64,000 nt of DNA from RFPW01 sp040401595 (lineage in GTDB: Bacteria; Pseudomonadota; Gammaproteobacteria; Burkholderiales; Burkholderiaceae_E): assembly GCA_040401595.1 (NCBI GenBank), contig JBBAOE010000009.1, positions 62,001 to 126,000 of the forward strand, read 5' to 3'. A program made the position numbers and the translations under genes. This document shows, piece by piece, positions 46,291-54,398 of the stretch (position 1 is its first letter; each line of letters begins with the position of its first letter). Under the pieces are notes generated by a model, which was not told the origin of the DNA, searched no databases, and was given only the letters and a program-made list of their open reading frames with translations.

Positions 46291-47217
46291 TTACCAGTCG
46301 TCGCCGCCGCCGCCACCAGAGCTATCACCACCGCCGTCCCAACCGTCGCCGCTACCCGCGTCAAACGAACCGAAATCCTGACTCTGCCCGGACGGCAGCG
46401 GCTGGAAATGATCGGCTTCGGAACTGCGAAGCGATTGCGCACCCGCATCATGGTGATCGCCTTCGAGCGCCTTGGAAAGCGCATACCCGGCTGCGACACC
46501 CGCCAGTCCACCCACCACGGCTCCGGTCATCGCGCCAGGGCCGCTACTGGGCGGGGCGCTGGGGCCATAACCGCCGTAGCCACCAGCACCGCCTCCGAAA
46601 CCACGCTGGGGTCCCCCAATTCCGCCAGCCGTCGCCAGTCCATAAGGGGCTGGCGCTTGCGGTTGGGCGGAGCCACGCGCCATCCGGACAAGAAGAAACG
46701 CCAGAATGCCGACGCCAACCAAGCCGATCCAGACATAGGACATGGGAATGGATGAACCGATACCGCCGCCATGATCAGCCGCCGAGGGGGCTGCGCGCGG
46801 GGCGCTGGCCGCCGATTGGCCTCCCGGTGCGTTGGCCAACGGGGTGCTATGCAGACCGGACGTTACGGTCACGCCAGCGCCCGGGGCTCCGGTACGGTCG
46901 AGCAAATCCCGAAATTTTTCCGGCTTTTCGGTGAATTTCAGCGCGGGATCGATTTCCTTCGCCTTGATCAGCGCCTGATGTGCTTCGGGCATCCGGGACT
47001 GCCGGGCCAAGACCTGACCGAGTTCATAGTGAGCCTTGGCGCTGCCTGGCTTTTCCCGCAGAACCTCCCTCAGGAGGGTTTCAGCCTGCTGGTAGTTACC
47101 CGCCTGCATGGCCTGCTCGATGTCTTTGGGCGCGGGAAGCGCAAAGACCATCGCGGTCAAGAAGGAAAGGGTACCAAGCAGAAAGACTTTGAAGATACGG
47201 TTCACAAAAGATTGCAT
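46291..47217 (-). CDS. TPR protein with membrane helix and Gly-rich C-terminus
   Basis: 308 residues: a signal or anchor segment at 9-27, two TPR motifs at 33-100 (NYQQAETLLREVLREKPGSAKAHYELGQ), a second membrane helix at about 160-178, then a Gly/Ser-rich region ending in a run of glycines and DDW. The tail resembles low-complexity ends of membrane quality-control proteins, but no family is recognised. It lies between divergent/other unrelated genes. Confidence 0.65.
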   Translation of the reverse strand: MQSFVNRIFKVFLLGTLSFLTAMVFALPAPKDIEQAMQAGNYQQAETLLREVLREKPGSAKAHYELGQVLARQSRMPEAHQALIKAKEIDPALKFTEKPEKFRDLLDRTGAPGAGVTVTSGLHSTPLANAPGGQSAASAPRAAPSAADHGGGIGSSIPMSYVWIGLVGVGILAFLLVRMARGSAQPQAPAPYGLATAGGIGGPQRGFGGGAGGYGGYGPSAPPSSGPGAMTGAVVGGLAGVAAGYALSKALEGDHHDAGAQSLRSSEADHFQPLPSGQSQDFGSFDAGSGDGWDGGGDSSGGGGGDDW

Positions 47218-47310
47218 GGTTGGGATCCGCAGGTTGAGAGTTCACAACGTCCCGGTGAGTCGTTGCTGTTCTGACAATCTTACGGGAAGAACCGCTCGCC
47301 GGAAGGTTCG

Positions 47311-48237
47311 CTAAGCGGAACGTCTCAACCCCAGGGTGATGACCGTCACGACAACGATCAGGGCGCCGGCAATCTGGACGGGTTCGATCTTCTGGCCCAA
47401 CAACAGCCAGGCCATCACCAGTGCGAATACCGGTTCCACATTCATGATCGCGGAATTTCCAACCACACCCAAACGCGGCAAAAGCGTGAACATCACGGTA
47501 AATGCAGTGCCATAGAGTAGCGTGAGACCCGCGAGGCCCCCCCACCCACTCGGTCCCTGAGGCAGGTGGAACCCGCCTTGCAGGATTGCTGCGGCCCCAG
47601 CGATCAGGGCCACCATGCCCATGGTTGCGCCGGTTCGCAGTCGGCCATCGAGGTCAGCGGCTTGATGTTGGGTCAGGATCAACACCAGGCCAAACGTAGC
47701 CCCCGCCGTCAGAGCGAAGCCCACGCCAATCCCGATCGAGTCCCAATGGGCCGCCGCACCCAGACCCGACGCCGCACCAAAGACGTCCAGTGCCAAGGCC
47801 AGTCCGAGCAACAGGATGGGCATGGCTTTCAGCACCATGGGCTCGGCTTTTTGTTGATAGATCAACACTGACCACAGGGCGGTCCAAAGCGGATAGGTAT
47901 TGAACGCAAGCAGTGCGAGCGCAACGGGCAGACGTGCAACTGCGGCGTACAGGCAGAGGCTCTGGACTGCGATGAGGGCGGCAATGGCGGGCAGGATCCT
48001 GCGATGGCGGGGCTGAAATTGCAGCGGCACGCCTTGGAGTTTGAGCAGGATGGCAATCACGACGGCGGTCACGCCGCTGCGAAACGTCACCGCTGTGGCG
48101 ACATCGACACCGTCATTGAAGGCGAACCGAGCCGCAACATGATTGGCGCCCATCATGAACGCGATGAGCAACAAGGTGGCAAAGGCCTGAGCGGACAGGG
48201 CCTTACGGGTCGGCATCTGGGTAGGGATCTGCGCCAT
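47311..48237 (-). CDS. EamA/DMT-superfamily transporter
   Basis: A 308-residue protein with ten membrane segments in two EamA repeats (first around 20-140, second 165-305). The C-terminal half ends in NVEPVFALVMAWLLLGQKIEPVQ, a common EamA motif. Probably exports an amino acid or metabolite. ATG 48237 is used. Divergent from the DHDPS-like gene. Confidence 0.82.
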   Translation of the reverse strand: MAQIPTQMPTRKALSAQAFATLLLIAFMMGANHVAARFAFNDGVDVATAVTFRSGVTAVVIAILLKLQGVPLQFQPRHRRILPAIAALIAVQSLCLYAAVARLPVALALLAFNTYPLWTALWSVLIYQQKAEPMVLKAMPILLLGLALALDVFGAASGLGAAAHWDSIGIGVGFALTAGATFGLVLILTQHQAADLDGRLRTGATMGMVALIAGAAAILQGGFHLPQGPSGWGGLAGLTLLYGTAFTVMFTLLPRLGVVGNSAIMNVEPVFALVMAWLLLGQKIEPVQIAGALIVVVTVITLGLRRSA

Positions 48238-48346
48238 CAATCGACGCGGGTTCGAGGTCGATACACCTGTTACGACTGTTGGCTTTAGCCAGGCCCTGAT
48301 TTTTCAAGAATTACAATGGTACAGCTTCAGTTTTTGGATATCGATC

Positions 48347-49267
48347 ATGTTTATTCCGCAGGGTGTTATTCCCGCGCTTTTGCTGCCATTTTTTGATGAC
48401 CTGAGCATCGACGAAGCGAGTTATCGGGCGCATGTTCGAGATGTCTCCAGTACGCCGGGTATCAGTGCGATCACCATCAATGCCCATGCATCGGAAGTGG
48501 GTTCCTGCACGTTTGAGGAGCAGCGACGGATCCTGGAAATGACCATCGAAGAGGTCGGTGACCGGGTTCCAGTCGTCCACGGGGTCTATGCCGACGGATC
48601 GCTGCAGGCGCAGGAGATTGCGCGGATGGCCACCCGTGGTGGAGCGTCGGCGCTCCTGGTGTTCCCCCCGGGCATCATGACCTTCGGTCAGCGCCCAGAG
48701 ATGGCAGTTGAGCATTTCAAGCGCATTGCGGATGCCTCGCCCTTGCCGATTATTTTGTTTCAATATCCCCTCGCAGGGGGGCAGGGATACCCGCTGGCCA
48801 CGCTGCTCAAGGTTTTTGAGCAAGTCCCGTCGGTGCGCGCGATTAAGGACTGGTCGGCCAATCCGCAATTGCATGAGCGCCAGACCCGGGTTCTGCAAAG
48901 TCTGGATCCTGCGGTCCACGTCTTGACGACCCACAGTTCATGGTTGCTGAGTTCACTGGTCCTTGGCTGTCATGGATTGCTCTCGGGCAGTGGGTCGGTC
49001 ATTGCGCTACTGCAGGCGCAACTGTTTGCGGCCGTTCAAGCAGGGGATTTGATGCATGCTCGGTCGATTGCAAACCGGATCTTCCCCACCGCGGAAGTGT
49101 TCTACACTGAACCTTGGGTGGACATGCATAATCGGATGAAAGAGGCTCTCGTGCTGCTCGGAAAACTTCCTCGCGCGGTCGTGCGGCCGCCCCTGATGAA
49201 AATCAGCGCCGAGGAGATTGGTCGGATTCGTGAGGCCTTGGTCAAGGCGCAACTGCTGGCGCAGTAG
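48347..49267 (+). CDS. dihydrodipicolinate synthase/N-acetylneuraminate lyase family aldolase
   Basis: 306 residues with a TIM-barrel aldolase pattern. The Schiff-base Lys lies in VRAIKDWS, and FQYPL carries the conserved Tyr. ITINAHASEVGSC takes the place of the usual GTTGE loop. This loop differs from true DapA, so it probably acts on another 2-keto acid substrate. The catalytic residues are present. Divergent from the EamA gene. Confidence 0.78.
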   Translation: MFIPQGVIPALLLPFFDDLSIDEASYRAHVRDVSSTPGISAITINAHASEVGSCTFEEQRRILEMTIEEVGDRVPVVHGVYADGSLQAQEIARMATRGGASALLVFPPGIMTFGQRPEMAVEHFKRIADASPLPIILFQYPLAGGQGYPLATLLKVFEQVPSVRAIKDWSANPQLHERQTRVLQSLDPAVHVLTTHSSWLLSSLVLGCHGLLSGSGSVIALLQAQLFAAVQAGDLMHARSIANRIFPTAEVFYTEPWVDMHNRMKEALVLLGKLPRAVVRPPLMKISAEEIGRIREALVKAQLLAQ

Positions 49268-49290
49268 AGGATGTGACGGTTGCTCGATGG

Positions 49291-49333
49291 CCCGGTTTTC
49301 CGGGGATCGGGCGCCGTTGAAGGATCGATCCTT
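49291..49333 (+). promoter_or_regulatory. hairpin and 14-base palindrome after the aldolase gene
   Basis: CCCGG-TTTT-CCGGG at 49291-49304 can form a short stem-loop, and AAGGATCGATCCTT at 49320-49333 is a perfect palindrome. No T-run follows, so this is not a normal intrinsic terminator. It could be a transcript end or an operator for the small gene at 49451. Confidence 0.35.
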
Positions 49334-49450
49334 GCAGGCTCTCGTGCGGGAAATGCGGCGGTGGCGGCAACCGAGTCGGTTGAGCAGTCACTCCCGTTTC
49401 CCTCAACCCCGTCGACGCGGGGCCCTCATCAACCAAACCGAAGGATCCTG

Positions 49451-49609
49451 ATGTCAAAGAATCGCAAGAGCAACAAAGAAGCGAAAAAGCCCAAACAAGA
49501 TCATGGCACCGCCAAGGTTGCGGTGACCGAACCGATTCGGGCAAGCATCACGACCGCGATTGTGCCCAAAGGCAAGGCGAAAGCGTTGGGCGCGGGACCC
49601 CGAACCTAA
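49451..49609 (+). CDS. small lysine-rich protein
   Basis: A 52-residue basic protein that starts with SKNRKSNKEAKKPKQD. Similar small Lys-rich frames occur in other betaproteobacteria, but I do not know a function. AAGGA at 49441 sits five bases before the ATG. Its stop is 13 bases from the convergent cyclase-like gene. Confidence 0.5.
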   Translation: MSKNRKSNKEAKKPKQDHGTAKVAVTEPIRASITTAIVPKGKAKALGAGPRT

Positions 49610-49619
49610 GAATCACGAC

Positions 49620-50963
49620 TTAGAAGTTGTATCGAGTACTCCATTCAACTTCTTCGATCAAGGCTTCTGCGGTGATCTTCATGGACGCAAATTCGTCTTT
49701 GCGAATGGTCTTCGCCATGATCTCAAGCTCTCCCTGAGCCGCGGGGTCTTTCAAATACCTCGCGAGCCAGAACCACTGGAAGGCCTCGGTCTTGTGCTGG
49801 CTGATGATCAGGGGATTGGCGTAGAACAGGCCGAGTCGCATCGCCGCTTTCGCATTTTTCTTGCGCGCGGCCTGACCGAGTAGCAGGAGCGCCTCGGCGG
49901 TTTCCTCCTCCGTGGGCTGGGGCTTGTCCAGCAGCGCGCACCCGAGAAGCCGCATGGCCTCAACGTCTTTGCGGGCGGCGATGCGCCAGATTGGGAAGGC
50001 CACGCCCCGCTTCTCTGCGCCAAAAAAACTGTCCGCAAAGAGCTGGCCGACGATGGCCATATTTTTGTGGCTGAGCAGGGACTCGGAATAGCATTCGAAA
50101 ACCGCCCCGGATGCTCTGCGTAAGCGCTCTGGAATGGACTTGTTTCGAGCCATTCCAAGCAACTCCACCATGGACGAAAAGTCCTTTTTACGGACCACTC
50201 GGGCCAAGAAAATCCGACAGGCTTGGTCGAGGTTTCCGGAGATGAGGATCCGATGGGCGGATGTTACTGAAACAGTCGCGGCATCACGCTCACGCATGAT
50301 CAAAGCAATCAGTTCTCGACTCGTTTGGGGGCTCGTCCGGGTCGGAGACGGCGGTTCGACACTGGATTTCGATTCGACTGCGGCAGGCGGATTCAGCGGG
50401 GGATGCACCTCTCCCGCCGTGCCCATCCGTGCGGCGGACTTCCTGAGCCCGGGTAATTCAAGTGCGTAAATCCGCACGGGCATCCGGATCTGCTCGAGGG
50501 CCTTTTCCCCAAGGTCGGTGAATGCGAGGTCTCCAACCTTGTTGTAGGTTTCGTGATGCACAATACCCGAAACCCAAGCACCACCTGGGTCTGCGATCCG
50601 GCCTAACTGGCTTACCAGGTTGATCGTAGAACCCACTAAATCTTCACCATCAAAAATGATGTCGCCAACATGGATCGCCATTCGGACCATCAGGGGAGAG
50701 TCACCGGGGAGGCCCAGATTTCGCTCGTTGAGCGTTTTCTGGCAGAGGATCCCGAATTTGGCTGCACTCACCGGACTCAGAAATTCAAAAATTGCTTCAT
50801 TTTCGACCTTACTAACAACCCTCCCGCGAAAGTCCTCAAGCCGTTTTGTGTAAATCTCTTTGAATTCATGAACCAAGTTGATTGCCCGGTCTTCGTCGAG
50901 GTCGAGCATTTCCCGGTAGCCATCGACAGAAGAAAAGAGCACGGTTGTTAATTTTCGTTCCAT
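49620..50963 (-). CDS. degenerate class III cyclase-like protein with Sel1-type repeats
   Basis: 447 residues. Residues 1-165 form a class III cyclase domain by overall pattern (ERKLTTVLFSSVDGY; RMAIHVGDIIFDGEDLVGSTINLVSQLGRIADPG). But the metal-binding Asp of the first motif (F-A-D-x-x-G-F) is Ser12, and the second (G-D) is Glu-Asn in KVENEAIFEF, so it should not make cyclic nucleotide. A Pro/Ser-rich linker leads to Sel1-type repeats (EALLLLGQAARKKNAKAAMRLG). The whole, including the last 20 residues, is paralogous to the cyclase at 54399-55703. It may be a regulator or scaffold that still binds nucleotide. It is divergent from the channel gene. Confidence 0.85.
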   Translation of the reverse strand: MERKLTTVLFSSVDGYREMLDLDEDRAINLVHEFKEIYTKRLEDFRGRVVSKVENEAIFEFLSPVSAAKFGILCQKTLNERNLGLPGDSPLMVRMAIHVGDIIFDGEDLVGSTINLVSQLGRIADPGGAWVSGIVHHETYNKVGDLAFTDLGEKALEQIRMPVRIYALELPGLRKSAARMGTAGEVHPPLNPPAAVESKSSVEPPSPTRTSPQTSRELIALIMRERDAATVSVTSAHRILISGNLDQACRIFLARVVRKKDFSSMVELLGMARNKSIPERLRRASGAVFECYSESLLSHKNMAIVGQLFADSFFGAEKRGVAFPIWRIAARKDVEAMRLLGCALLDKPQPTEEETAEALLLLGQAARKKNAKAAMRLGLFYANPLIISQHKTEAFQWFWLARYLKDPAAQGELEIMAKTIRKDEFASMKITAEALIEEVEWSTRYNF

Positions 50964-51263
50964 GATTCAGCGATGACTTCGAGCCGTTTGCATTGATCGG
51001 TGTCGGTGCGGCTGACACCGCTCGACGGCGTGACCGTACCTGACATCTACGCTATCGTCAATCCCGCCAGGGCGTTTGGTATTCAGAATTAGCATGATTT
51101 TGCGTTGACCGAGTGCTGAGGGAGTTTTTGCCAATCAGTCTTGGAGATTTGGTAATTTTTGGTTTTTTGGGTGGCTAATGGACCGAGCTTTACATCGCGC
51201 CATGAATTTTCTGTCTTGTTTATTTAATTGGAAATTCATTTTCCGGCAATCGCCGGGCTCTTT
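50964..51263. other. intergenic region between the cyclase-like gene and the channel gene
   Basis: 300 bases with no gene. It becomes AT-rich toward the channel start. It holds the inverted repeat described at 50998-51020 and a short stem CCGGC/GCCGG at 51243-51256. Divergent promoters are expected here, but I see no convincing -35/-10 pair. Confidence 0.5.
50998..51020. promoter_or_regulatory. inverted repeat upstream of the degenerate cyclase gene
   Basis: CGGTGTC and GACACCG are 7-base inverted arms nine bases apart, 35 bases before the cyclase-like start. A transcription factor operator or an mRNA leader stem is possible. It is not a CRP consensus. Confidence 0.4.
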
Positions 51264-52730
51264 ATGAAGCTGCGTTCAAAAATACAATTGGATCGGAAGT
51301 TGATTGGCGCCGTGGTCGTCAATATGATACTAGCGATTCTTTCGTTTAATTATCTCGACACCTCTCTGGGCTGGGAGTCTCGGGGCTTGCGGCCATTCGA
51401 GGGCCTGAACGCTCACAATGTGCTCGCGTTCTGCCAGTTTATTGGCTTTGGGCTGCTCGCCAGCCGGCTCATGAGAACAGTGTTGAGCGGTTCCGGACCG
51501 ACGGGGGAACGGAAGAAGACACCAAAAATTGCGTTATATTTTCTCGAGGCGCTGATCTATGTGATTTTCCTTTCTGTGGGACTGCGGTTGGTATTCGGAC
51601 AATCTGTCGAAACCGTTCTGGCAGCATCGGGTATTTTCAGTCTTGTGCTGGGATTTGCATTGCGCGGCTTGGTGTCGGATATTTTTTATGGAATTGCTCT
51701 CCACTTGGACGAAAATCTGTTGCCCGATGATTGGCTTGAAGTTTCGTTCCGTGGTATTGATTATGTGGCGAGGCTTGGCGAGTTTGATTGGAGATATACA
51801 GTCCTATTCGATTATGCGAACAATGCGATCATGATTCCAAACAGTGAGTTTGCTCACATGGTGGTGAAGAATTTTTCGAGGCCTACCAAGGGCACAGAAT
51901 TTGCCGCCAAGTTGGAAGTGCCAATCCTGAACGATCATTTCCGGATACTGGCAATCCTGAAAAATGCTGCTGAGCATGCTGCTCAATTGGGATATGTTGC
52001 TACCGACCCGATGCCTTATGTTCGCCTGGTTACCGTGACGCGTGGCGTCGGCTCTTTCAGCATTTTCTTCTGGTTACCACCGCAGGCCAACCGGTTCCGC
52101 GCGAGGCACTTCGTCATGGAATCGGCGCTCGCGTTTCTCAAGGCAGGCGGCGTTTCACTCCAGCCTGTGGTTTTCCAGCAGCAAATTACGGCACTCGCCA
52201 TTTCCGACAATCTATCCCAATCCGCGGTGCGACAGTCGATTCTCGCAAAAGTACCTTTCTTTGGCAGCCTGTCCGAAACCGAACTAGAGGAACTGGCGGC
52301 GGGGGCTATGGTGCGAGCTTACCGCTCTGGGGACACGGTGATCCAGATCGATGAGCCTGGATCTTCCATGTTTGTGGTCATTGAGGGGCGTCTCGACGTC
52401 TCGATCGTTGATCAGGAAAGCAATAACCGCAATGTTGGCCTGATTTGGCCCGGCGAAGTGTTCGGGGAAATGTCGGTGTTTCTGGGCGCGCCGCGCAAAG
52501 CAACGGTTGTCGCAAGTTGGGCAACCAGTGTGCTCGAAATTTCCAAGCCGACGATTGAAAAGATTATTCTGAGTAATCCAGCGCTGGTGAGGAGCTTTGC
52601 ATCGGTGATTGAGAAACGCTTGATACAAAACCAGGCCGCGTTGGCCGAGCCCACAGGCAAGAGGGACGCGGGCGAAACGACTACGCAATCAACATTTAAG
52701 CGTATCGCAGCGTTTTTTGGAATTTCCTGA
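51264..52730 (+). CDS. MscS-family channel with cyclic-nucleotide-binding domain (bCNG type)
   Basis: 488 residues. Three membrane segments (12-32, 52-74, 92-112) precede the MscS pore helix (GIFSLVLGFALRGLVSDIFYGI region, 123-145) and beta/upper vestibule domain (DDWLEV; NNAIMIPNSEFAH). A C-terminal cNMP domain (about 335-455) follows; its phosphate cassette has FGEMS (Glu402) and APRKATV (Arg411), the residues that hold the cyclic phosphate and ribose. This is the architecture of bacterial cyclic-nucleotide-gated MscS homologues. ATG 51264 is used; a TTG at 51228 would add 12 residues. It lies between the cyclase paralogues and is convergent with the HD operon, four bases apart. Confidence 0.9.
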   Translation: MKLRSKIQLDRKLIGAVVVNMILAILSFNYLDTSLGWESRGLRPFEGLNAHNVLAFCQFIGFGLLASRLMRTVLSGSGPTGERKKTPKIALYFLEALIYVIFLSVGLRLVFGQSVETVLAASGIFSLVLGFALRGLVSDIFYGIALHLDENLLPDDWLEVSFRGIDYVARLGEFDWRYTVLFDYANNAIMIPNSEFAHMVVKNFSRPTKGTEFAAKLEVPILNDHFRILAILKNAAEHAAQLGYVATDPMPYVRLVTVTRGVGSFSIFFWLPPQANRFRARHFVMESALAFLKAGGVSLQPVVFQQQITALAISDNLSQSAVRQSILAKVPFFGSLSETELEELAAGAMVRAYRSGDTVIQIDEPGSSMFVVIEGRLDVSIVDQESNNRNVGLIWPGEVFGEMSVFLGAPRKATVVASWATSVLEISKPTIEKIILSNPALVRSFASVIEKRLIQNQAALAEPTGKRDAGETTTQSTFKRIAAFFGIS

Positions 52731-52734
52731 GCGG

Positions 52735-53520
52735 CTAATGGATCGCCTGCTGCAGATTCTGGAGATGTTCCCGCCCATCTTCAGTCAGTTGCAGAAAATC
52801 GATGGCTGGTCTCATGTCGGTTCGAGTCCATTGCTGCAGTAGGTCCTTCCAATGCTTCGGAAATTCGGTCCATTGAGGTAAGGTTCCCGATAGTTGCAGG
52901 GGATCGCCGCCTTGCTGGTCGGACCAATAGTGGAGAGCTGTCCAGAGGGGCTTGATTTTCGTCGCCTGGCTCGGATCGCTACCCAGGCTGATCAGCCAAG
53001 CGGCACGAATTAACTGGGAAAGCTCCAAATTTGCCGCGGTGGGCGCTGAACGACCAATCGGCGCGAAACTACAGGCCTGAGAAAGTGCAATCAGGCTCGG
53101 GAGGTCCAGCCCATCGATGGATTGGGCGCTGCGCCCGCAAAGCGTTGCACTGCGTTCGCGCACCCATGGCCACCAGCCATCATTGGGGATGCCACTGGGC
53201 AATCGATGGTCATCAAGTAGCGTATCGGCGAATGCTGCGCTGTGGCACCAGATCGCAAGCAGCACCTGGCGCAGTTCTCCCGAGTTGGTCTGCTTCGCGG
53301 CGAGCCATCGACCCTCAAAGGTCGCAAGCACGACTTCAGTCAAATGAATCGCCCGAGCAGAACCATGGAAAAGGGCATTGCAGCGGGACATCGTATCGAA
53401 ATGCTCTCTTGCAACGATGCGCAATGCCCTGAACTCAGCGTCTGCCAGCCTCTTGCTGATCCGGTACTCGAGATGCTCGAGATAATCGTCCAAGGCCCAG
53501 CTGCCCGCGAGTTCAATCAT
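52735..53520 (-). CDS. degenerate HD-domain paralogue (predicted pseudoenzyme)
   Basis: 261 residues with no recognised domain at first sight. It aligns by pattern with the upstream HD protein: FHGSAR against YHNSEH, LLAIWCHSAAF against ISLLFHDIGY, RAAWLISLGSDP against RAADLIGQLADP, and similar C-terminal helices. The metal ligands are changed (second His to Arg56, Asp to Ser94, later Asp to Trp), leaving the first and third His. I infer a pseudo-phosphodiesterase that pairs with or regulates the active one. The relationship comes from visual alignment, so structure prediction should confirm it. The ATG overlaps the HD gene's stop by eight bases, so the two are coupled. Confidence 0.6.
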   Translation of the reverse strand: MIELAGSWALDDYLEHLEYRISKRLADAEFRALRIVAREHFDTMSRCNALFHGSARAIHLTEVVLATFEGRWLAAKQTNSGELRQVLLAIWCHSAAFADTLLDDHRLPSGIPNDGWWPWVRERSATLCGRSAQSIDGLDLPSLIALSQACSFAPIGRSAPTAANLELSQLIRAAWLISLGSDPSQATKIKPLWTALHYWSDQQGGDPLQLSGTLPQWTEFPKHWKDLLQQWTRTDMRPAIDFLQLTEDGREHLQNLQQAIH

Positions 53521-54355
53521 TGAGCTTCTCGCAATAGGCAATAGATTCGTTCAGTGATTCAATCCATCGCTTACCGTTCGGGGCTGCCCCTAATGCGGAA
53601 AATCCCTCGCCCACCAGTGGCTGGATCATTTGGCTCACGAAATTCGGGAACTGCTGCAGTAGGCCACGGTAGTTTTTCAGCCCCATTACTTCGGCAGTTC
53701 CGCATTCGAGGAACTCTTCATAGAGTGCCGGCAGTTTTCTCAGGTAATTGGGATCTGCCAATTGTCCGATCAAGTCTGCAGCACGAACCATGTCAGGCCA
53801 GGACAGACGGCTACGAGGTGTTCCGCGGACCTCTGGTGGCGGCGGAAACCGGGTACTTTCGATGTTGTTCATGAGACGCTGGACGTCGATCGTGCGGCTG
53901 TTCCTGAAATGATCTCTTACAAACGCGATGCCCCGATCAACATGAATGCGGGTCAGCGAAGCATCGGTCGCTCCCAGCGGCAATGGGAATAAAGTCCCGT
54001 CCAAATGGGCGACGACTGAATCCAAATTGTCGCTGGGAAAGAGTTTCTTGAGATAACCAATGTCATGGAACAGCAGGGAAATGACGTAAGAGGCCCAGTC
54101 ATCAGGCGAAATAGGATCGCCGAGTTCTGATTTGCCATGCAATATGTCTTGACCGGCAAGACATACAATGAACGTGTGCTCGCTGTTGTGATATGGCGTG
54201 TCTGCTTGACCGAGGGCCATCATCGCGAAATCAACGGCTTCCAGAACAGTTTCACGCAAGGCGGTTTCGCGCCCGTCAAACATTTGTCGAAAATTGCTGT
54301 CAACAATGGTCGAAAGCTTTCTAGACAGCGTTTTCTGAGGCGAAAAATTTGCCAT
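53513..54355 (-). CDS. HD-domain phosphohydrolase, predicted cyclic-nucleotide phosphodiesterase
   Basis: 280 residues. The metal site is H56-N57-x-x-H60 (TPYHNSEHTF), H97-D98 (LLFHDIGYL) and the Asp of RAADLIGQLADPNYL. The HNxxH followed by HD resembles the class I phosphodiesterase signature (YHNxxH...HD), where the first His donates a proton. No regulatory domain is visible. Activity on cAMP is inferred from the neighbours (cyclase and cyclic-nucleotide-binding channel). Another phosphate ester or ppGpp-type substrate cannot be excluded. It is 43 bases after the cyclase gene and overlaps the paralogue downstream. Confidence 0.82.
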   Translation of the reverse strand: MANFSPQKTLSRKLSTIVDSNFRQMFDGRETALRETVLEAVDFAMMALGQADTPYHNSEHTFIVCLAGQDILHGKSELGDPISPDDWASYVISLLFHDIGYLKKLFPSDNLDSVVAHLDGTLFPLPLGATDASLTRIHVDRGIAFVRDHFRNSRTIDVQRLMNNIESTRFPPPPEVRGTPRSRLSWPDMVRAADLIGQLADPNYLRKLPALYEEFLECGTAEVMGLKNYRGLLQQFPNFVSQMIQPLVGEGFSALGAAPNGKRWIESLNESIAYCEKLND

Positions 54356-54398
54356 TAATTGTTGATATTAAGGAATAACGCTGAGATTCGCCTGTGCC

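Noticed and set aside
49218..49451. Frame between the aldolase and the small Lys-rich gene
   Set aside because: It overlaps the aldolase end in another frame and has no supporting features.
50998..51020. CRP (cAMP receptor) binding site
   Set aside because: The arms do not match TGTGA-N6-TCACA.
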